Assembly (NCBI RefSeq): GCF_004916905.1
Contig: NZ_SDLV01000025.1
Coordinates: 248,001-312,000 of the forward strand
From: Chryseobacterium candidae
GTDB lineage: Bacteria > Bacteroidota > Bacteroidia > Flavobacteriales > Weeksellaceae
Length of the DNA: 64,000 bases
Reading direction: 5' to 3'
Shown: in pieces, positions 27,334 through 36,231 of the stretch
Numbering within the stretch: the stretch's first letter is position 1
How the letters are laid out: the number at the start of each line of letters is the position of its first letter
Notes under the pieces: model-generated
What the model was told of the DNA's origin: nothing
Database searches by the model: none
Seen by the model: only the letters and a program-made list of their open reading frames with translations
Made by a program: the position numbers and the translations under genes

Positions 27334-27579
27334 TTAGTTTTCTACGAATACTTCGTATTTTTTCATTTTTTCGCGAATCTTTCCCACGGTTCCCATCTCC
27401 AGAATATCGTTAAAATCAAATTTGATCTGATAAAACTGCTCAAGCGCTTCTACGATCAGAAGGTGGGACATAGAATCCCATTCCGGGATTTCCTGATACG
27501 TTAGTTTTTCATCTACCAGTTCTTTCTTTATGGCGATGGCAGAGGCGATAATTTCATAAAATTCTTCTGTAGTGTTCAT
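27334..27579 (-). CDS. Acyl carrier protein of the siderophore cluster
   Basis: The 81-residue acidic helical protein carries the phosphopantetheine attachment serine in WDSMSHLLIVEAL (DSx motif, Ser36) and has the length and helix pattern of an ACP/PCP. It is wedged between the MATE exporter gene (1-base gap) and the AMP ligase gene (4-base gap). It should carry the acyl group activated by that ligase and donate it to the acyltransferase domain of the fused NIS synthetase. It is distinct from the housekeeping fatty-acid ACP in sequence. Confidence 0.88.
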   Translation of the reverse strand: MNTTEEFYEIIASAIAIKKELVDEKLTYQEIPEWDSMSHLLIVEALEQFYQIKFDFNDILEMGTVGKIREKMKKYEVFVEN

Positions 27580-27580
27580 T

Positions 27581-28984
27581 TTAAATTTTTATAGTTTTCC
27601 ATTTTCCATTTCTAAAAATCATGAGGAATAATACTGCCAGAACAATTTCTGAAGAAACGATAGCGGTAAATATTCCTCTCAGTTCCCATTGAAACCTTAC
27701 TCCTAAGAGATAAGCCAGAGGAAGCTGAATCACATAAAACATCACGAGGTAAAGCAGCGTAACCTGCAGAATATTTCCGGCCGCATTCAGAGCACGGCTG
27801 ATCACCATGGTAAATCCTAACAACAGATACGCCATAGATACCACATGGATATACTGCACTGCATATCCTGCAACTTCAGTTTCTGTAGTGAAAAATTTCA
27901 CCACATATTCCGCTGCAATCTGCCAGAATAAGGCTACAAGTACCAGATACGTCATGTTAATTGTTCCGGCTCTCCAGACTGTTTTTTCTGCACGTTCCGG
28001 CTCTCCGGCACCCAGATTCTGACCTGTAAGAACGCCTGCGGCATTTCCTATTCCCCAGGCAGGCATTGTGGCTACTGAAGCAATACGCTGAGCAATGATA
28101 TATCCTGCAAGCGCTGTAGTTCCGAAAGTGGAGATAATCTTCACCATAATCAGCCAGCTGGATGTGGGGATGATATACTGTACCAATCCGCCAAAGGCGA
28201 GTTTCAGAATCTTCTGCAGTAACGGAATATCAAGCTGTAAAGGAACTCTGATGCTGATACTGGTTTTACCGGACACAAATACAAAGGCCTGGTATAAAAC
28301 GCCTAAAAGCCTTGATAAAACAGTAGCGTAAGCCAATCCCATCAATCCGAAAGCAGGAATAAATCCTAATCCGAAAACAAGGATCACTGCAAAGATGATA
28401 TTGGAAATATGGCAGATCCAAAGTGATTTCATAGCAATATCAGCGTCACCAGCCCCTCTGAAGAGTCCATTCACAGAAAGGCGGAGAATCACAAGCCCGA
28501 TACTCAAGAAAACCAGTCTTGAGAAAGAAATTCCATCTGTTACCGTACTGGCATTGATTCCCAGAAAACCAACGATTTCTGATGCGAAAAAGCAGGAAAT
28601 CCCACCAATAAGCACCGCAAAAAACAGGGCCAGCAAGATGATGTATTGGGCTGTTCTGCCCATTCCTTCTTTATCTTTTTCACCTGCTCTTCTGGCGGTA
28701 AGGGTTGCTGCTGCAATTCCCAAACCTACTGCGATGGCATAAGCGAAGTTGATGTAGTTATCTGTAATTCCCACAAGACCAAGAACCTTGTCGCCTAATT
28801 TTGCAATAATCAATAGGTTGACGCTCACAAAAACAGATTCCATGACAAGTTCCATCACCATGGGAATGGCAAGACTAAAGATGGAACGGTTGATACTTCC
28901 GGAAGTCAGTTCGACTTTTTTTCCGGCTATGGCTCCATACGTAAAAACCGCTCCTTCTTTTAGGAGATGCAGGAATTTCCTCAT
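27581..28984 (-). CDS. MATE-family efflux transporter, probable siderophore exporter
   Basis: The 467-residue protein has about 12 membrane helices in two similar halves (INRSIFSLAIPMVMELVMES at the start; a second half from about residue 255, LLQKILKLAFGGLVQYIIP) typical of MATE exporters driven by Na+ or H+. Its ATG overlaps the stop of the IucA/IucC gene upstream (ATGA), placing it firmly in the siderophore operon. The most likely cargo is the finished siderophore, exported across the inner membrane. Drug export is the alternative common to this family. Confidence 0.93.
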   Translation of the reverse strand: MRKFLHLLKEGAVFTYGAIAGKKVELTSGSINRSIFSLAIPMVMELVMESVFVSVNLLIIAKLGDKVLGLVGITDNYINFAYAIAVGLGIAAATLTARRAGEKDKEGMGRTAQYIILLALFFAVLIGGISCFFASEIVGFLGINASTVTDGISFSRLVFLSIGLVILRLSVNGLFRGAGDADIAMKSLWICHISNIIFAVILVFGLGFIPAFGLMGLAYATVLSRLLGVLYQAFVFVSGKTSISIRVPLQLDIPLLQKILKLAFGGLVQYIIPTSSWLIMVKIISTFGTTALAGYIIAQRIASVATMPAWGIGNAAGVLTGQNLGAGEPERAEKTVWRAGTINMTYLVLVALFWQIAAEYVVKFFTTETEVAGYAVQYIHVVSMAYLLLGFTMVISRALNAAGNILQVTLLYLVMFYVIQLPLAYLLGVRFQWELRGIFTAIVSSEIVLAVLFLMIFRNGKWKTIKI

Positions 28985-30792
28985 ACTGCTGCTACTGAGT
29001 TTTTATTGGCAATCTGATACAACGGATTAGGCAGTGCTCCGTCTTTTCTCGGAATAGCAAATGCCTTGTTTTCACTGTAACCGTTATTTTTCAGACGCAG
29101 ACTGTTGATATAGAATCTTTTGAATGCCGGCACGTACAGGTCATACTTTTCGTATCTTTCCTGAAGATGGGTATTCTCAGCTTTATAATTTTCTACACAG
29201 TGGTGAACCAGTTCCCAGAATGTTTCTTCATTAAAGTTGGAATAGGTATGCAAAGCATTCGACAGATATCTGAAGAAGGCATCAAAAACACCCAGCAAAA
29301 TAAATAATGGAATATTTTCTTTGTTGGAAGACTGAATCAAACCATCTGCAAGATGTGCAGGAAGCTTTTCTCTGGCTTCAGCTGTTAAAACGATGTCATC
29401 CACAAAGTCTTTAATTACGATTCTCTTCGGAACTCCGTTTTTCAAAACCACCATAATGTTTTCTCCGTGTGGCGTTACACATAATGAATGCGTGTAATAA
29501 ATGTGTAATAATGGGGTAAGATAGGCATCAAGATAGCTTTCAATCCATTCTTTGATACTCACACCTGCTTTTTCAGCAAATGCCTGAACCAATGGAACTC
29601 CATGTTCGTCTACATACAGTAAAGAAGCCATGGTTACCATTTGTTCGTCTTCTTTCAGATAGTTTTCAGCACTTTCTCTCCATAATGCGCCTAGGAATTC
29701 ATTATACTGATAAGGCACACTGGCAATAGCTCCATATTGTGGATGCAAATAGGTAATTGCAGCCTCTTCTCCTAAGAAAATAGTTTCTTTATTATCCAGA
29801 TAAGCATCGTCTTTAATCAAACCTTTTACCCAATCTGTAATAGCAGGAGCAATTTTCATCTGTTTAGGTGATAATCCTCTGATATTTCCCGTACTCAGAA
29901 TAGAAACAGCCGTTTTCAGGTATCTCTTTTTAGGATGATCTACATTGAATAAAGTACGGATACTCTGCTGCGGACTGTAGGTATCGCTACCCTCTCCTAA
30001 CTCGATTAAAAGTCCGGAAGCAATATCTCCGGCAAAATGAATCTGAAGTTTATGCTCCCACTGCCATGGATGTACGGGGATAAAATGATAATCTTCAACA
30101 TTTTTTCTTTTGCTCAACAACTGCTGCTGAAAATCATTATATAGATCTTCTCCTATTTCAGAACGATAAAACTCATCTCTGTTGATATGTTCCAAAGACT
30201 GGAATGACGATCTGCTTTTATGAGAAGCCAGCCAGATTACTTTTAAATTTTCATCGGCTTCAGGGGCAAATGTTTTCAGATCGCGAGGAGAAAAACCTAA
30301 TCGGCTTTTGTTCACAATTACCCATGGATGTCCTGTCATATTGTGCTCTACAGTTTGATAATCCGCATCAGCAAGCTCTTTTGAAGACATCACTCCTCTT
30401 GATAAGATTAAAGCATCACAATACAGCGTATGCAGTAATTCTTCCGTGTATCTTGCAATGGTATAAGGATCTAAGTCAAAAACAGTCTGCATTTCCAGAA
30501 AGAAAGCCGCTACATCTACTGAAGACAAATCTTCACCGTTTTCTGTTTTTGTAATGCTGTTTTTATCAATATGCCAGTAATCCATCATTCTTTTCTGTCC
30601 GCGGAAGCTGTACGAAATGTTTTCAAATCCTGTTTCAAGTTTGAAAACAGTATATCCGTCTTTATTTTCAAAGGTTACCACAGGTTTCAGAAGCTCTTCA
30701 TGCATGAGTTCTGCGATGGTTTTGGCCATTAGGTTTCTGTTAGCCTGATTCCAGTTTTCCTGGCTTACTGTATTTTTTAAGTTGGTGTTCAT
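28981..30792 (-). CDS. IucA/IucC-family NIS siderophore synthetase
   Basis: The 603-residue enzyme belongs to the NRPS-independent siderophore synthetases, which adenylate a carboxylate such as citrate and couple it to an amine or hydroxylamine. It shows TGHPWVIVNKSRLGFSP, FIPVHPWQWEHKL, the ATP-binding run IRTLFNVDHPKKRYLKTA, and the C-terminal VTPHGENIMVVLKNG followed by VIKDFVDD, all in family order. I start at ATG 30792 (MNTNLKNTVSQ); the frame upstream to 30828 lacks homology-like character. It is the second NIS synthetase of the operon, so it probably attaches the second arm to citrate. Confidence 0.94.
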   Translation of the reverse strand: MNTNLKNTVSQENWNQANRNLMAKTIAELMHEELLKPVVTFENKDGYTVFKLETGFENISYSFRGQKRMMDYWHIDKNSITKTENGEDLSSVDVAAFFLEMQTVFDLDPYTIARYTEELLHTLYCDALILSRGVMSSKELADADYQTVEHNMTGHPWVIVNKSRLGFSPRDLKTFAPEADENLKVIWLASHKSRSSFQSLEHINRDEFYRSEIGEDLYNDFQQQLLSKRKNVEDYHFIPVHPWQWEHKLQIHFAGDIASGLLIELGEGSDTYSPQQSIRTLFNVDHPKKRYLKTAVSILSTGNIRGLSPKQMKIAPAITDWVKGLIKDDAYLDNKETIFLGEEAAITYLHPQYGAIASVPYQYNEFLGALWRESAENYLKEDEQMVTMASLLYVDEHGVPLVQAFAEKAGVSIKEWIESYLDAYLTPLLHIYYTHSLCVTPHGENIMVVLKNGVPKRIVIKDFVDDIVLTAEAREKLPAHLADGLIQSSNKENIPLFILLGVFDAFFRYLSNALHTYSNFNEETFWELVHHCVENYKAENTHLQERYEKYDLYVPAFKRFYINSLRLKNNGYSENKAFAIPRKDGALPNPLYQIANKNSVAAV

Positions 30793-30799
30793 TTTTTGA

Positions 30800-32116
30800 T
30801 TAAATTTTGGCAGTTGGTAAATCAGCATATTTTTCTACATCGAAATCCTGGAAAGCAATTTTCTTTTCAATTTTATAATGCTCTCTTCCCAGAATATCAT
30901 TGATGATGTAGGAATTACGGTAAGCCGCCATTCCAAGATCTGTAGAAATGTAGCTGTGGGTATGTACTTCAGCATGAAGCACATAGATTTCGCCTCCGTT
31001 GTGGTCTATTGAATAATTCCTGTTCACATCAAACAATCCGCTGGAATCTCTTTTGATCCTATCCTGAATATTTTGTAAGAATGCAGGCTCGTGGTAACGG
31101 TATCCTGTTCCTAAAATCAGATAATCCGCTTCCTGATCATAAGGTACTTCCTGTTCCAGTTGGGTAAATTCGAGATTGATGAAGTCCGGGTTACTGTTGT
31201 CTACTCTATTCAACTGACTGTTAGGAATAATTTTAAGATTAGGATCAGCATTGTCGATATTCAGATCATAAATAAAATCGTAGATATCATTGATCAGGTC
31301 GTAATTGATTCCTTTAAACTGAGCTTGCTGCTTGCTTAAAATGGTTTTCCTTGCAGATTCGCTTCTGTTGTAGAAATATTCAACATAATCAGGAGAAGTA
31401 AGTTCCAGGGTCAGTTTAGAATATTCCATAGGGAAAAATCTGTCCGGACGGGAATACCATCCCAGTTGTGTATCTTCATTTCTGTTTTGAAGAAGATCAT
31501 AAAAAACTTCTGCTGAACTCTGGCCAGAACCGATAATGGCAATCTTCTTTCCTTGAGACAGCAATTCCTCTTTTCTATACAGATAAGAACTTGTATGAAT
31601 AACACGGGAATCATCCTTCGGAATGAAAGAAGGAATATGAGGCTGTGTTCCTGTTCCCAAAATCAGTCTTTCTGTTTTGAAAACTGTAGTTTCTTTGGTT
31701 TTGGTGTGAATCGTAGTTACATGATATAAACCTTCTTCAAAAGTAATATCCACTACCTGAGTAGAAAAACGGCATTGCGGAAGCTGTTCAATGACCCATT
31801 GGCAGTAACGGTTGTATTCTTTTCTCGGAATAAAAAAATCTTCTCTGATAAAAAACTTATACAGTCTTCCGGTTTCTTTCAAATAATTCAAAAGGCTTAA
31901 AGGATTCGTGGGATCAGCCATGGAAACGCAGTCGCATAAAAATGGGGTCTGCAGGGTTACATGGTCAATCATCAGTCCCGGGTGCCAGTCGAAACCATCT
32001 CTCTGGTCCAGGAAAAGGGTTTTCAGTTCTGAAATCGGATTAGATAATGCGGCAAGTCCCAGATTGAAAGGACCTATACCTATGCCTATTACATTGTATA
32101 CGGCTTCGTTAGTCAT
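30800..32116 (-). CDS. Lysine/ornithine N-monooxygenase-type diamine N-hydroxylase
   Basis: The 438-residue flavoprotein is of the IucD/PvdA/DesB/SidA family, which hydroxylates a terminal amine with FAD and NADPH to prepare a hydroxamate. The FAD motif GIGIGPFNLGLAAL is at the N-terminus, WHPGLMIDHVTLQTPF follows, the NADPH motif IIGSGQSSAEVF is near residue 195 and LGTGYRY and DLGMAAYRN are near the end. It overlaps the preceding gene by 8 bases. Next to a diamine-forming decarboxylase it most likely acts on (hydroxy)cadaverine. Confidence 0.94.
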   Translation of the reverse strand: MTNEAVYNVIGIGIGPFNLGLAALSNPISELKTLFLDQRDGFDWHPGLMIDHVTLQTPFLCDCVSMADPTNPLSLLNYLKETGRLYKFFIREDFFIPRKEYNRYCQWVIEQLPQCRFSTQVVDITFEEGLYHVTTIHTKTKETTVFKTERLILGTGTQPHIPSFIPKDDSRVIHTSSYLYRKEELLSQGKKIAIIGSGQSSAEVFYDLLQNRNEDTQLGWYSRPDRFFPMEYSKLTLELTSPDYVEYFYNRSESARKTILSKQQAQFKGINYDLINDIYDFIYDLNIDNADPNLKIIPNSQLNRVDNSNPDFINLEFTQLEQEVPYDQEADYLILGTGYRYHEPAFLQNIQDRIKRDSSGLFDVNRNYSIDHNGGEIYVLHAEVHTHSYISTDLGMAAYRNSYIINDILGREHYKIEKKIAFQDFDVEKYADLPTAKI

Positions 32117-34517
32117 TTTTTGTGATGTTTGTGGTGATTTGTACCTCTTTATTCTGTGGGAATTTTTCCCAGTACCATTCTCTGTAACAGAAGTTCAGAT
32201 TAGCCTTTTTATGAGGCATTTCTATTACTTTATCTACTTTGAATCCTACATGGGCTTTATTCATCATAGAAGCAAGAGAGTCTACAGATCCTTCGCCTAC
32301 CATTTTTCCTACCTGTGGCTGTGCAAAAACATAGTCAACCATAGATTGAGTGGATGGAGATACAAATTTCTTTTTAGGATCAATAGGTGCAATAAACTGG
32401 TGTGTTCCATAATCGGTAGGCAGTACTTCATAATAATCTCCTACGATATCTCTGCAAGCCCAATACACCTCAATATTACAGGAAGGTTCATCGTTTCCTG
32501 CGATGATATAACTGTGTGCTTCATCACCTGGTAGCATCAGCCTGTAGTACGTTTCCAGCTCATCAATGCGCCAGTTCATCTGCCAGATTTTTACGGCATG
32601 TTCACGGTTGAACCATTCATGAAGCATTTCAAGGTCATTTTCAAGATCAATAGGACGCATACTCATCGTCACATCTTCTTTCTGGAAGTATCTTTTAAAG
32701 AAAACTTCTGTTCCCTGCGGATTGATTAGCTGATCCGAGAAGAAATGTTTGTGAAGAAGGTTCGGAACTTGAGCATAAGAAATTGAAGAAGCATTCACGC
32801 CTCCGTCTACATCGGACACTGCGGATTGAAGGTTTGATTTCACAGCCCAATACCTTTGATTCAATGCATAATCGGTTAGCGATGAGGTTTCAGTTTCATG
32901 AAGATTTTCAAACTCCCTGTACAGAATATGGATTAATCTTCTTTCTTTAACCAGTCCCGTTTTGCCTATGGAAGCAATCAGTGCGCTCAGATTACTGACC
33001 AGAAGATGGTGTGAAATAATGTCCAGAAGACGCTCATCCCTAATGAAAAGATCTTCAATTTCAGGATAATTTTTGATCAGAGATTCATATTTTCCTTTAA
33101 AACTTTCTTTGATCAGATAACCTTGCCCGTCTCTTACATAAATAGACTCAGGAAGAAGTTGATTATCCAGCTGAACAAGCAGATTCTGCTGATGAACTTC
33201 CGGTGCCATGCCTAATTGATCGTACAACCTGTTTAAGGGCGAAAGCAATAGGTTTACATACTTTTCAAACCAGATAATAGCTGCTTTTTCTGCATCTACA
33301 CCCAATTGATTCGCAACATTTTTAAAGAAATGGGTCGTAAAATTGAATCCGTCAGTAGATTCATCCTGGCAAAGTCTTGCTAATAAAATCACTTTATCTT
33401 CATTGGAAAAAGGATTTTCACGGAGCAGTATATTAAGACTGTCCATATTTTTTCCTCCATAATGAACGCTTAACGTAGAAGGTTCCAGCAATAATTTAAA
33501 ATTCGGGAAACTTGGTTCAAATGAAGCCTTTATATTTTGCCACCAGATCGCCGAAGCATAACCTCTATTGAGATCTTTTAAACTGTTTGTTCTTACAGAA
33601 CCTGTCATTAAAACATGCAGAGAAAATTTCAACATCCAGCTGAAATCCGGATTGTATACCGTTCTTATGGAAGATGTTGCATAAAAATCCTCTCCTAAAG
33701 GTCCGATGTGAATGATTTTCCCGGAACCCAACATTTCAGGGTATTCTGCTGTTGATAAAAGATATTGTGCCTCCCATGGATGGCATGGAACGATGTAAAA
33801 ATCATTGATGTTTTCAAAATCATAACTTTCCGGTATGGATACCCATTTTTGAAAGATCTCTTTGGCCGAAATCCCCGGAAGAGATTTTTCCGTGATGCAG
33901 TCTTTATGAATCAGGAAATAATCCAGCTGAAATCCTTTTCTGAATTCAGGGCCATATAAAAGCTGCTCTTCCTCGGAGAACCCCATTCTTGATTTGGTGA
34001 AAGGATGCAGATTGTGTCCCGCAGGAAGCATTTGTTCAGATTCAAGAAAAGAATACGTTAAAAGCTGATCATCCTGAAGACAGGCTTCTGTTGTCAGTTC
34101 CAGATTTCTTAAACTGCTCTGAATTCTTTCTACAAAGTTTCTGAATCCTTTTTCATTGGTTGTTTCAGAAAACTCTTTGTAAACCAATTCTGTCAGTTTT
34201 TGATCATTCACTTCAAAAACTTCTTGATTTTGATGATCTACCGCCCACAAAACAGGTTCATATTCATGAAAAAGAGTTTCGGAACGATAAGAAACCGGAG
34301 CAAATAAAAACAGTCCGCTTTTCTTCATTTCAAATCTCATAAACAGTGAATAATCGCTGTTCTGGAGAGCTTTTGCTGTGAGAAGATCATATTTCGGAAC
34401 TCCCTGATAGAATTTTCCGTTTCCCAGTTCTCTCAACATTCCGTTCAGCAGAATTCTGAAAGTAATTTCCCGGGCTTTTTCTCCTGTTCTATTTTTCTGA
34501 ATTAAAGTCTTTTCCAT
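32109..34517 (-). CDS. NIS siderophore synthetase fused to a GNAT acyltransferase (IucA/IucC + IucB-like)
   Basis: This 802-residue protein joins two enzymes. Residues 1 to about 600 are an IucA/IucC-type synthetase (FYIVPCHPWEAQYLL, TSSIRTVYNPDFSWMLKFSL, VHQQNLLVQLDNQLLPESIY). From about residue 620 (MRPIDLENDLEMLHEWFN) it is a siderophore acyltransferase of the IucB/AlcB/RhbD type (AVKIWQMNW, YIIAGNDEPSCNIEVYW, GTHQFIAP). In aerobactin- and rhizobactin-type pathways these are separate proteins. The C-terminal half should acylate the N-hydroxyl amine, and the N-terminal half should couple the product to citrate. It overlaps the upstream decarboxylase gene by 29 bases. Confidence 0.93.
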   Translation of the reverse strand: MEKTLIQKNRTGEKAREITFRILLNGMLRELGNGKFYQGVPKYDLLTAKALQNSDYSLFMRFEMKKSGLFLFAPVSYRSETLFHEYEPVLWAVDHQNQEVFEVNDQKLTELVYKEFSETTNEKGFRNFVERIQSSLRNLELTTEACLQDDQLLTYSFLESEQMLPAGHNLHPFTKSRMGFSEEEQLLYGPEFRKGFQLDYFLIHKDCITEKSLPGISAKEIFQKWVSIPESYDFENINDFYIVPCHPWEAQYLLSTAEYPEMLGSGKIIHIGPLGEDFYATSSIRTVYNPDFSWMLKFSLHVLMTGSVRTNSLKDLNRGYASAIWWQNIKASFEPSFPNFKLLLEPSTLSVHYGGKNMDSLNILLRENPFSNEDKVILLARLCQDESTDGFNFTTHFFKNVANQLGVDAEKAAIIWFEKYVNLLLSPLNRLYDQLGMAPEVHQQNLLVQLDNQLLPESIYVRDGQGYLIKESFKGKYESLIKNYPEIEDLFIRDERLLDIISHHLLVSNLSALIASIGKTGLVKERRLIHILYREFENLHETETSSLTDYALNQRYWAVKSNLQSAVSDVDGGVNASSISYAQVPNLLHKHFFSDQLINPQGTEVFFKRYFQKEDVTMSMRPIDLENDLEMLHEWFNREHAVKIWQMNWRIDELETYYRLMLPGDEAHSYIIAGNDEPSCNIEVYWACRDIVGDYYEVLPTDYGTHQFIAPIDPKKKFVSPSTQSMVDYVFAQPQVGKMVGEGSVDSLASMMNKAHVGFKVDKVIEMPHKKANLNFCYREWYWEKFPQNKEVQITTNITKND

Positions 34518-36015
34518 GTTTTTTGATTGTGGTGAGAATTTGATGAATGTCTTCTGTAGTCGTAATCGGGTTCAGGAACGTAAACTTCAGATAGAAGTTT
34601 CCATCCACTTTTGTACTTGCTACAAGGATTTCTCCGCTGTAGAAAAGTTTCATCTTGATGTATTGATTCAGGGCATTCAGATCACTGATTTCAGAATTTA
34701 TGTATCTGAAAACAAGAACACTTAAGTCAGAATCTGAAAGCAGTTCAAAATCTGCATCTTCCGTAATCATGGCTGCAGCATCTTTGGTAAGATCGATCAC
34801 CGTGTCTGTGTATTCTGCCAACTGTTCTTTCCCCATCATTCTTAGGGTAAACCAAAGCTTTAAAGCATCAAATCTTCGCGTACTCTGGGTAATGGATTTA
34901 TTGATCTGTGCCGGAATTTCTTCCTCATCCATTTCTTTCGGATTCAGATAATCGGCATGATGTTTAAGAATCAGCAATTCTTTTTTATTTTTAACAATAA
35001 AAGCACTGCTGCTGATAGGCTGGAAGAATGATTTATGATAATCAATCGTTACAGAGTCTGCTCTTTCAATTCCATTGATCAGATCACGGTATTTTTCACT
35101 CAATAATAAGGCGCAACCGTAAGCTGCATCTACGTGCATCCAGATATTATAATGCTCTGCAATATTGGCGATATCTTCCAGTGGATCAATGTTTCCAAAA
35201 TCTGTAGTTCCTGCTGTCGCCACGATTCCAATAGGGATATTTCCTAACTGCTCTTCTCTTTTAATATATTTTTTCAAAAGAGAGATATCCATACGGAATC
35301 TTTCATCAGTAGGAACTTTCACAATGCTTTTCTCACCCAGTCCCATAATGGACGCATTTTTCAGATTGCTGAAGTGAGATTTATCTGAAACAAAGATCCT
35401 GAAACGGCTTGCCTCCGATGGCAGACCCTCCATTTTAATATTGTGGTTGTACCTTTTCTGAGAAAAACAGTCACGCATCATGACCAGTCCCATTAAATTG
35501 CTCTGTGAGCCCCCCGCGGTGAAAACACCATCGCTCTCATTCGTATTATATCCGATCTGACCGGCAGTCCAGTCGATCAGTTTTCTTTCCATGAAAGTTC
35601 CTCCGGCGCTCTGATCATAAGTATCCTGAGAAGAATTGATAGCACTTACAAGGATTTCTCCTGCCAATGCGGGGATTACTACAGGACAGTTAAGGTGTGC
35701 CACATATTGCGGAAGATGAAAAGCTGTGGCATGTTTCACATAGATTTCATCTACTTCTGCCAGAAGCTCATTATAATTGGAAAGTTTTTGGTTAAGGTCG
35801 ATCTGTTGTACCATTCCTTTCATTGTTTTAGCTTCTATACCACTGAAAGGCTTGTTGTTTCTGTACAGGAATTCCTGAACGAGGTCTAAAGTACTGTTGA
35901 CAGCATTACGATAATGATCATAATTGTCAGGATGAAAAATATTCCCGAAATTCCCCGAAATGTGAGGTGAAGTGGTGCTTGCGAGCTCTTCAAGGGATAT
36001 TAAATTGTTACTCAT
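34489..36015 (-). CDS. PLP-dependent (hydroxy)lysine/diamine-forming decarboxylase
   Basis: The 508-residue enzyme is a group II PLP decarboxylase of the diaminobutyrate/lysine (Ddc, RhbB, DesA) kind. It shows AGGSQSNLMGLVMMRD, TAGTTDFGNIDPLEDI, MHVDAAYGCALLL and the Schiff-base lysine in DYHKSFFQP. It is the first gene of the siderophore operon and faces a 2-oxoglutarate oxygenase gene. Taken with that gene, the likely reaction is 4-hydroxylysine to 3-hydroxycadaverine; plain lysine or 2,4-diaminobutyrate are alternatives. No diaminobutyrate aminotransferase is present, which argues against a rhizobactin-like route. Confidence 0.92.
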   Translation of the reverse strand: MSNNLISLEELASTTSPHISGNFGNIFHPDNYDHYRNAVNSTLDLVQEFLYRNNKPFSGIEAKTMKGMVQQIDLNQKLSNYNELLAEVDEIYVKHATAFHLPQYVAHLNCPVVIPALAGEILVSAINSSQDTYDQSAGGTFMERKLIDWTAGQIGYNTNESDGVFTAGGSQSNLMGLVMMRDCFSQKRYNHNIKMEGLPSEASRFRIFVSDKSHFSNLKNASIMGLGEKSIVKVPTDERFRMDISLLKKYIKREEQLGNIPIGIVATAGTTDFGNIDPLEDIANIAEHYNIWMHVDAAYGCALLLSEKYRDLINGIERADSVTIDYHKSFFQPISSSAFIVKNKKELLILKHHADYLNPKEMDEEEIPAQINKSITQSTRRFDALKLWFTLRMMGKEQLAEYTDTVIDLTKDAAAMITEDADFELLSDSDLSVLVFRYINSEISDLNALNQYIKMKLFYSGEILVASTKVDGNFYLKFTFLNPITTTEDIHQILTTIKKHGKDFNSEK

Positions 36016-36170
36016 AAAAGTTTTATAATGTTATTTTTTAAATCTTTGAATTGTTGTGGTTTTTTGATATATAATTTTATATATCTGATAGTCAGGTTTT
36101 TAAATTTTGCATTTTTTATTATGTTTTATTTGGTGATTGCATAATTATTACTAAATTTGACTCTGTTATT

Positions 36171-36221
36171 ATTATTTAGAATAATTAAAAACAAAGATAT
36201 GAATTATTAGTTAACACCAAA
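36171..36221 (-). promoter_or_regulatory. Siderophore operon promoter with Fur-like palindrome
   Basis: Read leftward, TTTG (36218-36221) and TATCTTTG (36192-36199) match the flavobacterial -33 and -7 elements exactly with 18 bases between. Transcription should begin near 36185, at the edge of the inverted repeat ATTATTTAGAATAAT (36171-36185), which has the A/T-rich symmetry of a Fur box. A repressor bound there would block the operon in iron-replete cells, and perhaps also the divergent oxygenase gene. Confidence 0.65.
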
Positions 36222-36231
36222 TTTATTTTTA

